Source: 2-02-FULL-55-14 sp964581115 (lineage in GTDB: Bacteria; Bacteroidota; Ignavibacteria; UBA10030). Taken from it: a DNA stretch of 27,554 nucleotides. This document shows positions 21,542-27,554 of this stretch, piece by piece; positions within the stretch are counted from its first letter, which is position 1; each line of letters opens with the position of its first letter. The notes beneath the pieces are model-generated. The model did no database searches, had not been told where the DNA came from, and was given only the letters and a program-made list of their open reading frames with translations. Location of the stretch: positions 1 to 27,554 of the forward strand of contig CAZOMY010000037.1 in assembly GCA_964581115.1 (NCBI GenBank), read 5' to 3'. The translations under genes were made by a program, and so were the position numbers.

Positions 21542-24058
21542 ATGGTTCGCCGACTCCTGCTCTCTGTATTGTTCATTCCGGCCGGTCTGACGGCCGCCCT
21601 TGACCCACCCACCATCATTCCAACGCCGCAGTCGATCCGCTCCATGGCGGGCTCGTTCAAGTTCACTTCGGGACTCCGCATCGTCCTGGGTGACCGCACC
21701 GGACCTGAAGATGCAGCCATGGTCGAGGCGATGAACGAGGCCCTCGTTGAGCGTTCGATGACCGCTCTCCGCTCGGCACGCGAGGCTGAGCTTCGGTCGA
21801 TGCGAGGGCCAATGATCTACGTCGGCCATCCCGATAGCCGTGCAGGACGTCAACACTTGTCGAAGCGGCAGATCGCTTTCGCCGCCCCATTACGAGAGGA
21901 AGGCTATGTGCTTACGGTAGGCCCGGAGGGCGTTACGGTGTTGAGCGAGACGGCCCGCGGGCGCTATTACGGCGTGATGTCGCTTGTACAGTTATTGAGG
22001 ACGGAGAAGCGTTCTGTCGTCGCCCCGGCTGTTGAGGTGGTCGACCGTCCGTCGCAAAAGGTCCGCGGCATCACCGACGACGTCAGCCGGGGTCAGATCT
22101 CGACCATCGATGATTTCCGCCGGATCATCCGGTTCCTGGCGCGTTACAAAATGAACACGTATGCACCCTACCTGGAGGATATGCTCATCTTCCCGAACCA
22201 TCCTGCGATCGGAAAGGGTCGGGGGGCATTGACGCTTACGGAGCTGAAAGACCTCGATACGTACGCCCGTCGCCATCATGTCGAGCTTATCCCCATTTTC
22301 CAGACATTGGGACACTGGGAGAACATTCTTCTCCTTCCTGAGTACCGCGATCTCGCCGAGTTCCCCGGAGCACACACACTCAACGTTTCGGATGAAAGGG
22401 TCTATGCTCTGCTCGACGAGATGATCGGCGCCATCGCAAAGCACACCTCGTCGCCGTGGTTTCACATGGGTGCCGACGAATCTTGGGACGTCGGCCTTGG
22501 CGCCAGCAAGGCGCGGGTGACCGCCAGCGACATCGCCACCGTCCATGCCCGGCATTATCACCGGGTCGCCGAGATCATCCGGAAGCACGGCAAGCGACCG
22601 ATGATGTACGGTGACGTGATCCTCGACCATCCGGCCATCCTGACGCAGCTTCCGAAGGAGATGGTCGTGGTGGATTGGCAGTACTGGGCCGGTGAACGCT
22701 ATCCCAGCGCCGTTACGTTTCGGGACGCCGGCGTTCCTTTCATCGTCTCACCGGCGGTTTACAATTTCACCGGCCCGTTCCCGAACTATGTCCACACGCT
22801 CATCAATATTCGCAACTTTGCGCTGGAGGGATTCCGGAACGGCGCTCTGGGATTGCTGACATCGAATTGGAACGACAATGGAGGCGAGGCTCTCAGAACG
22901 CTCAACATGTACGGGTACGGCTGGACCGGGGCGCTGGCTTGGAATCCGGAGCGAGCCGACGTCGATACCTTCAGCGCGGCATTCTTTAGCGATCACTTTG
23001 GCTCAGCTGAAGCCGGGGCGGCCGCTCGAACGGTCTACACGCTTCTGTCCAATCCGCTGATGCTCACGACGTGGAACGAGCTTTGGCGGCATCCCATGCT
23101 CCCGCTGCGCCAGGCGCCTCTCAATTACCTGTGGCGCGTCGAGGGGATCCGAACCTCGGCCCCCGTCATTGAGCCCCTGATCAAGACGATCACGTCGAAC
23201 GCGGTGCGGAACGCTGACCATGCCCGCGCCCTTTCATTCGTTCTCCAACTCGACCGGTGGTTCGCATTGAAGCTCGAAACAGGCGAATCGATCCGGCGAA
23301 TGACGTCATCGCCACCGCCGGGCTCGTCGCCCGATTCCATACGGCAGGCGGCCCTTGCATTGTCGGAGCCCGTCGTTCCGGCGCTTCACCGTCTCAAAGA
23401 AGAATTCCGCTCCATTTGGCTGACCACCAATCGGCCTGAGGGGCTTGACCTCCTCATGCAACGATACGACCGTCAGGCTGCGTACTGGACGGAGCTACGG
23501 GACCAATGGACACGCGGGGTGCTCTGGACCGACCCGGAGAACCCGTCGTCTTGGATCTACCATCCGGAAGGCAATCCAGGCAAGCGAGACAGTTCGGCCA
23601 CGCAAGTGCGAAATGCTGTATTTCGCAAAGAATTCGAGCTTTCCGCCGACATGCCGATCGTGTCGGCATGGCTTCAGTTGATCGGCGATACCCATGCGCG
23701 GTTAGAAGTGAACGGTACGGCGGTTGGGGAGGTGCTGGCCCGCCGATCGCTTTCTTTGATCGTCGAAAGCGAACGAGTGAAAGCATGGGATATTGCACCG
23801 CACCTTCGCATCGGGGCTAACGCCATTGTCATTCGGGCCGATACCTATAGCGCATTTTCGTCGGCCGGGATCAACGTGTGGTGTCAGCTCGACGTTGCAG
23901 GCCGCGGGCAGCTGGCCCTCCATTCAGATTCGACCTGGTCAGTGGCGAAGGCGGCGGAGGCCTCTCCGGCATGGGTTCCGGCCCGTTCGATGGCGGCACC
24001 ATCAGCGGTGATCGCTCCTCACGCCGCCACGCGGCGGTGGTCGTGGCTGGAGCGGTGA
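21542..24058 (+). CDS. secreted GH20 beta-N-acetylhexosaminidase-like enzyme
   Basis: This 838-residue exported glycoside hydrolase has a signal peptide ('RRLLLSVLFIPAGLTAA'). The N-terminal GH20b-like domain spans about 25-150 ('TIIPTPQSIRSMAGSFKF', 'GRYYGVMSLVQLLR'). The catalytic TIM barrel spans about 155-450. The acid pair is D312-E313 in 'FHMGADESWDVG'; 'IFQTLGHWENILLLPEY' and 'VVDWQYWAG' line the site. The C-terminal part, about 690-838 ('RLEVNGTAVGEVLARRS', 'LRIGANAIVIRADT'), resembles a jelly-roll carbohydrate-binding fold. The enzyme would release terminal GlcNAc/GalNAc from glycans or peptidoglycan fragments. ATG at 21542 is supported by AGGAGG 6 nt upstream and by the signal peptide. 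No other glycan genes are adjacent. Confidence 0.88.
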   Translation: MVRRLLLSVLFIPAGLTAALDPPTIIPTPQSIRSMAGSFKFTSGLRIVLGDRTGPEDAAMVEAMNEALVERSMTALRSAREAELRSMRGPMIYVGHPDSRAGRQHLSKRQIAFAAPLREEGYVLTVGPEGVTVLSETARGRYYGVMSLVQLLRTEKRSVVAPAVEVVDRPSQKVRGITDDVSRGQISTIDDFRRIIRFLARYKMNTYAPYLEDMLIFPNHPAIGKGRGALTLTELKDLDTYARRHHVELIPIFQTLGHWENILLLPEYRDLAEFPGAHTLNVSDERVYALLDEMIGAIAKHTSSPWFHMGADESWDVGLGASKARVTASDIATVHARHYHRVAEIIRKHGKRPMMYGDVILDHPAILTQLPKEMVVVDWQYWAGERYPSAVTFRDAGVPFIVSPAVYNFTGPFPNYVHTLINIRNFALEGFRNGALGLLTSNWNDNGGEALRTLNMYGYGWTGALAWNPERADVDTFSAAFFSDHFGSAEAGAAARTVYTLLSNPLMLTTWNELWRHPMLPLRQAPLNYLWRVEGIRTSAPVIEPLIKTITSNAVRNADHARALSFVLQLDRWFALKLETGESIRRMTSSPPPGSSPDSIRQAALALSEPVVPALHRLKEEFRSIWLTTNRPEGLDLLMQRYDRQAAYWTELRDQWTRGVLWTDPENPSSWIYHPEGNPGKRDSSATQVRNAVFRKEFELSADMPIVSAWLQLIGDTHARLEVNGTAVGEVLARRSLSLIVESERVKAWDIAPHLRIGANAIVIRADTYSAFSSAGINVWCQLDVAGRGQLALHSDSTWSVAKAAEASPAWVPARSMAAPSAVIAPHAATRRWSWLER

Positions 24059-24066
24059 TCGTCGTC

Positions 24067-24080
24067 AATGAATTTTCATT
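24067..24080. promoter_or_regulatory. inverted repeat and possible promoter before the small membrane protein
   Basis: AATGAA-N2-TTCATT is a perfect palindrome just past the hexosaminidase stop. About 30 nt later TATATT (about 24112-24117) could be a -10 box for the 57-residue gene; its -35 is unclear. Operator function is inferred. Confidence 0.3.
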
Positions 24081-24174
24081 CATTGGGATTCATCTTGGTA
24101 GGACCGAGTGTTATATTGCAGTTGTCATTCCAACGCACACTATCCGTTGTCCGTTGTTGTTCGCCGGGGGTTGT

Positions 24175-24348
24175 ATGAAGAAGTTCATGTTGATCGGAGT
24201 CATCACAGGCGTCGCCGTTGCTGCGATCGTCCTGTATCTTCGTCGCAAAGAGTTGGAAGGGACCGAGTTCCGCGAGTTCTTCGACTCCTCCGCGGTCGCC
24301 GACGATCTGTTCGGCGACGCCTTCCAGGAATTGCCCGACAAGATCTGA
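24175..24348 (+). CDS. 57-residue single-pass membrane protein
   Basis: This protein has one N-terminal membrane segment (about residues 4-22, 'FMLIGVITGVAVAAIVLYL'), then 'RRKELEG' as a cytoplasmic anchor by the positive-inside rule. An acidic tail of about 28 residues follows: 'FREFFDSSAVADDLFGDAFQ'. I do not recognise it. It has its own terminator immediately downstream and a possible promoter upstream, so it is a separate gene rather than part of its neighbours. ATG at 24175 follows a G-rich stretch (GGGGG) 4 nt away. Composition resembles small stress or scaffold membrane proteins, but no function can be assigned. Confidence 0.65.
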   Translation: MKKFMLIGVITGVAVAAIVLYLRRKELEGTEFREFFDSSAVADDLFGDAFQELPDKI

Positions 24349-24356
24349 CGCACCCA

Positions 24357-24387
24357 GGGCTCTCCACATGTGAGAGCCCTTCGTGTT
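24357..24387 (+). terminator. intrinsic terminator after the small membrane protein
   Basis: GGGCTCTC-N7-GAGAGCCC, a perfect 8-bp GC-rich stem (24357-24379), is followed by TTCGTGTT, a modest U-rich tail. It begins 8 nt past the stop of the 57-residue gene and would end that transcript. Confidence 0.65.
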
Positions 24388-24535
24388 GAAGCGCCATCCG
24401 GCGATCATCCTGCCCCGCCAGCGCGCCTTTCTTGCTATCCCGCCCGAATTCAGGTAGTTTCCGGGACCTTCAACCCTCTAGGAGCGCGCACGTCAGGCCA
24501 TATCGGGCGGGGCGCGCGGTGATCTGATCGTATCC

Positions 24536-27412
24536 ATGTCCAACGCAACGGGGCCGACGTCCGTCTTCGAAACGATGGCCGGCGTCCTGGAACAGGAACT
24601 CGCCCTCCTGAACCAGGGTCGACGTTCGATGACGATGTCCAATGGCGAACGTCTGGGCACGTTCGCCGGCCGCACGTACTATCGGTTCGAAGTGCCGGAG
24701 GACGCACTGCTTCGTTCGATCGAGTCGGCGACCTTCACGTTCGGCCGCACGAAGCCGATCACGATCCCCGGCAACGTGATCGCGATGGAGAATCAGTTCC
24801 TCGTGATCGCCCTGACGCAAGACTTCGGTCCGACGCTGCCCGAAGCACAGGCCTCTTGGGATTACGAGCCGCAGCTCGGTTCCGTCGCAAAGCTTCTTCG
24901 TCATCTCCCGCCTGAACCGCTTCTCCCCCGCCTGCTTCTCCACCCGACCGACGTCGCCAACAATCACATCGCCCCGTTCGAACCCGACGTTCCGCCGCAG
25001 ACACCCGCCGACCAGGTGGAGGCGCTGGCGAAGATCCTGTGCAACCGCGTGACGTATCTGTGGGGTCCGATCCTGTCGGGGAAGACGCGGGTGCTTGCAC
25101 TCGCGGCCGGTAACTACTTGAAGGCGGGGAAGCGCGTGCTGTTCGTCGCGCCGTCGAACGACCAGGTCGACGCCATGTTGCTGCGCACGGTCGAGATCGG
25201 GCAGAAGTTCGGCGTGGCAATGGCGGAGACGGCCACGCGGTACGACCTGCCCTCGCTCGACAACGTGGAGGCGCTCGGGGCGTATGCCTTCGATGCTCAG
25301 GTCGAGTCGGTCCGAGAGAAGAAGCGGCAGACGTTCCAGGAGCGTGTCAACCTGCTGAAGACGTACTGGTCCGTGAAGGTCAAGCTGATCCTGCACGAGA
25401 CCTTCTACCAGAGGACGCAGGAGATGCGCGAGCGTGTGCTCGACCTCCGGCGCCAGGCTGACGCGGCGGCCAAGGAGGCGGTCCAACTCCAGAAGCAAAT
25501 CGAGACGATCCAGAATGCCTCGATCATCGACCGGATGAAAAAGGGGTTCTCGAAAGAGGACCTGGCCGCGGCGCAGAAAGCGCTGGTTGACCGGCAGGCC
25601 GCGCACAAACGACTCCAGCAGATGCACCAGAACCTGACGGCGGAGATCACGCGGTTCGAACTCAACGCACCCGTGACCTCCGAAGAGACCATGGCGCTCA
25701 ACGCGGCACAGAAGCGGATCGACGACCTTGGCGGGCTTGAGGCCGTGACCAAGGCTGTGGAAGAGTACACGCAGATCGACGAGGCCACGCTGATCAATGC
25801 CAAACGGTTCGTGGCCACGGGTATCGCACGTGCGCTGATGGATGAACAGATCCGAAGCGGTCACTTCGACCTTGTCATTATCGACGACGCCCATGCCATC
25901 AATATACCGACCCTCTCTGCACTGGCTGCGTTGGCAAAGGAGAAGGTGGTCGTGGCCGGCGACCCGTTCCAGATGGGCCCCGAATCACTCCTCCGCAACG
26001 AGGACGGACGGCGGTGGCTGCAGAAAGACCTGTTCCTGTTCACAGCCGGCACCGACGAGCTTAACCGCCTGTTCGACTGGGCCGGCAAGAATGCGCAATG
26101 GTGTGTGCTCCTCTCGTCGCATTTCGCCACGACGCCAAAACTGTCGCTGTTCGCCGGACGCGTGATCTTCGACGACAAGATCAACGTCTATGCCTCGCCG
26201 AAGGCCAGGGGCCGGATCGTGTTCATCGACACGTCGAACGACGGCGGGCGTTCGGCGCAGTACATCGGCCGCAGGAAGATCCTGCCGTTCAACGAGATGC
26301 AAACGAAGCGCGCGATCGAGTGCGTCAAGTACGCGTTCATGGACGGGAAACGCACGTCGTCGGAGATCGGGATCATTCTGCCATTCTCCGGTCCGACGCT
26401 ATACACAAAGCTGGCGCTCCGCATGGCGGGCATTCGGAACGTCGAGGTAGGCACACCCTGGTCCTTCCGCGGCAGGCGCAAGAAGGTGATCGTGTTCGAC
26501 ACCTCAATGGCAGGCGTGGACCACACCGTCCGCGCGATCGACGACCGGAAGATCGGCGAGCACGAGATCGTGCGGCTGATGAACACCGTTTTCTCTTGCG
26601 TCGAGGAGGACCTGTACCTTCTGGCCGATATGAGCCATTTTCGGACGGTCTACAAGGACCGCCTGCTCACACGATTCCTGCAGTTGCTCGAAGCAGATGC
26701 TGACCAGCGGCAGCCGAACTTTGCAGTAGCCGTCAGGGATTTCGACGAGGCCGACCTGAAGTTCCGCAACGCGTTGTTCGGGTCGACACGCGCGGGCCTT
26801 GCTACGGCTCCGATTGTGAAGTCCGCCGAGCCACCGAAGAAGGACTTCGAGCTCGAGATGCAGATGCGGATGATGGCAAAGAAAGACCTGGGAAAGCCGA
26901 CCGCCGGCGCTGTGCGAAACTTCGACCGCGAGATCTCGTTGGCAGCTGAACGGATCCTCGGACTGCGACAACACGTCAACATGCTTTCGCAGTTCGCCGG
27001 GGGCGACATGATCTTTCGCAATTCCTTCATGACCGATGCCGCGTCGGCGCTTGTGCTCGTCCAGTCGTCAATGAGCGAGACGGAGATGCAAAAGGCAGTT
27101 GCGGGCTGGTACACGCTCGTGTACGAGTCTCCCGGAGGCGCTTCGCCCGAACATCCGCTTCTTCAGCATCAGGGCAAGGAAAGCCGTCCGCGCATGGAGG
27201 TGCTGTACCTTCACGCCTTTTTGTCGGCGGACATCTCGATCATTTCGAAGGAAGGGAAGGCCAAGATCACGACCGAAGTGACCCGGATATTCCAGCAATC
27301 CATCGGCAAGCCTCAGCCCGGAACTCCAACCGAGTGGGCTTCGTCGTACGTAGCACTCTTGGGGCGGCTCGAAGGGTACTTCGTGTGGTTGGTGGACCAG
27401 GTGCGTAAGTAG
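24536..27412 (+). CDS. UPF1-like SF1 helicase with degenerate motifs
   Basis: This 958-residue protein has an N-terminal domain of about 160 residues, then an SF1/UPF1-type ATPase. Walker A is 'GPILSGKT' (K183). Walker B is 'LVIIDDAHA' (D450, D451), with Asp where DE is usual. Motif III is 'AGDPFQMGP'. A long coiled-coil insert lies at about 260-400 ('RRQADAAAKEAVQLQKQIET'). The motif V-like block is 'EVGTPWSFRGRRKKVIVFD'. The motif VI position, 680-698, reads RLMNTVFSCVEEDLYLLAD and lacks the T-R-A-[KR] arginine of active helicases. The 160-residue C-terminus is unrecognised. It may be an ATP-dependent nucleic-acid-binding protein with lost or reduced unwinding. An atypical TAGTTTC promoter-like element lies upstream, and a strong terminator follows. 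Confidence 0.8.
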   Translation: MSNATGPTSVFETMAGVLEQELALLNQGRRSMTMSNGERLGTFAGRTYYRFEVPEDALLRSIESATFTFGRTKPITIPGNVIAMENQFLVIALTQDFGPTLPEAQASWDYEPQLGSVAKLLRHLPPEPLLPRLLLHPTDVANNHIAPFEPDVPPQTPADQVEALAKILCNRVTYLWGPILSGKTRVLALAAGNYLKAGKRVLFVAPSNDQVDAMLLRTVEIGQKFGVAMAETATRYDLPSLDNVEALGAYAFDAQVESVREKKRQTFQERVNLLKTYWSVKVKLILHETFYQRTQEMRERVLDLRRQADAAAKEAVQLQKQIETIQNASIIDRMKKGFSKEDLAAAQKALVDRQAAHKRLQQMHQNLTAEITRFELNAPVTSEETMALNAAQKRIDDLGGLEAVTKAVEEYTQIDEATLINAKRFVATGIARALMDEQIRSGHFDLVIIDDAHAINIPTLSALAALAKEKVVVAGDPFQMGPESLLRNEDGRRWLQKDLFLFTAGTDELNRLFDWAGKNAQWCVLLSSHFATTPKLSLFAGRVIFDDKINVYASPKARGRIVFIDTSNDGGRSAQYIGRRKILPFNEMQTKRAIECVKYAFMDGKRTSSEIGIILPFSGPTLYTKLALRMAGIRNVEVGTPWSFRGRRKKVIVFDTSMAGVDHTVRAIDDRKIGEHEIVRLMNTVFSCVEEDLYLLADMSHFRTVYKDRLLTRFLQLLEADADQRQPNFAVAVRDFDEADLKFRNALFGSTRAGLATAPIVKSAEPPKKDFELEMQMRMMAKKDLGKPTAGAVRNFDREISLAAERILGLRQHVNMLSQFAGGDMIFRNSFMTDAASALVLVQSSMSETEMQKAVAGWYTLVYESPGGASPEHPLLQHQGKESRPRMEVLYLHAFLSADISIISKEGKAKITTEVTRIFQQSIGKPQPGTPTEWASSYVALLGRLEGYFVWLVDQVRK

Positions 27413-27491
27413 GCGGTGCGGAGAGCAGGATGAGGTGAGAGGTGTGAGGAGTAAGGAGGTGGGAAGGGGTCGGGGAGATCATCAAATGATA

Positions 27492-27526
27492 AAGGGCTGG
27501 GATTTTCCCGGCCCTTCTCTTTTCTT
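27492..27526 (+). terminator. intrinsic terminator after the helicase gene
   Basis: AAGGGC-T-GGGA pairs with TCCC-G-GCCCTT (27492-27516), an 11-bp stem with one T-G wobble and a 3-nt loop. CTCTTTTCTT follows. It starts 79 nt past the helicase stop, after a purine-rich spacer, and is the clearest terminator in the window. Confidence 0.85.
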
Positions 27527-27554
27527 GACGTCTTCACATCACTCCATACTTCAT

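Noticed and set aside
24470..25894. 474-codon minus-strand frame opposite the helicase gene
   Set aside because: It is an exact antisense shadow of the helicase coding frame, with His/Arg/Leu-rich, low-information composition.
27426..27478. G-quadruplex in the purine-rich spacer after the helicase gene
   Set aside because: Only three runs of three or more G are close together; at best a weak two-layer structure. More likely a simple low-complexity spacer.

Overview
The window is a chromosomal-looking stretch of GC-rich bacterial DNA (about 55-60 % GC by eye). It is densely coded, with short intergenic gaps. I see no phage, insertion sequence, CRISPR array, rRNA or tRNA. Several genes point to the Bacteroidota/Chlorobiota/Ignavibacteriota (FCB) side of the tree: a small Hc1-type histone H1-like protein, a short AraC regulator with an N-terminal CxxC heavy-metal-like domain beside copZ-copA, a bacterial deoxyhypusine-synthase-like protein, and a FeoA-FeoB pair followed by a tiny Cys-rich protein. 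Shine-Dalgarno sequences are patchy, which also fits. An Ignavibacteriota/'Kapabacteria'-like source is my guess, not something the sequence proves.

Layout. 1-0.7 kb: a ParE/RelE-type toxin and Phd/YefM-type antitoxin pair on the minus strand, with a palindromic operator over its promoter. 0.9-1.45 kb: an isoprenylcysteine-methyltransferase-like membrane protein. 1.5-2.2 kb: a poorly coding stretch with the remains of a decayed gene and one doubtful small ORF. 2.2-5.65 kb, plus strand: a compact run of HipA-like kinase, GNAT acetyltransferase, CoA-binding protein, beta-carbonic anhydrase (can) and two hotdog thioesterases. 5.66-8.97 kb, minus: a large orphan hybrid histidine kinase. 9.14-12.91 kb, minus: a tight operon of outer-membrane porin, exported FMN-binding protein, four-helix membrane protein, ApbE flavinyltransferase and a DUF59/MIP18 Fe-S assembly protein. 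13.18-15.53 kb, minus: feoA, feoB and a 66-residue Cys-rich zinc-ribbon protein. 15.76-16.5 kb, plus: an SDR/FabG-like reductase. 16.6-19.86 kb, plus: a copper unit (AraC-type regulator, copZ, copA). 19.9-21.35 kb: a deoxyhypusine-synthase-like protein and an H1-like protein. 21.5-24.06 kb: a secreted GH20 hexosaminidase. 24.2 kb: a 57-residue single-pass membrane protein with its own terminator. 24.5-27.4 kb: a degenerate UPF1-like SF1 helicase ending in a clear terminator.

How the genes may work together. The most coherent theme is envelope redox and metal handling. The porin/FMN-bind/membrane/ApbE operon would build a covalently flavinylated electron carrier outside the cytoplasmic membrane. 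It lies directly downstream of, and co-oriented with, the ferrous-iron importer. A simple hypothesis is reductive iron acquisition: Fe(III) enters through the porin, is reduced at the flavin, and is taken up by FeoB. The next block handles copper efflux. Between the porin and feo units there is a candidate short plus-strand RNA with a promoter-like element and an intrinsic terminator. All functions are read from motifs and gene order; no database search was run.
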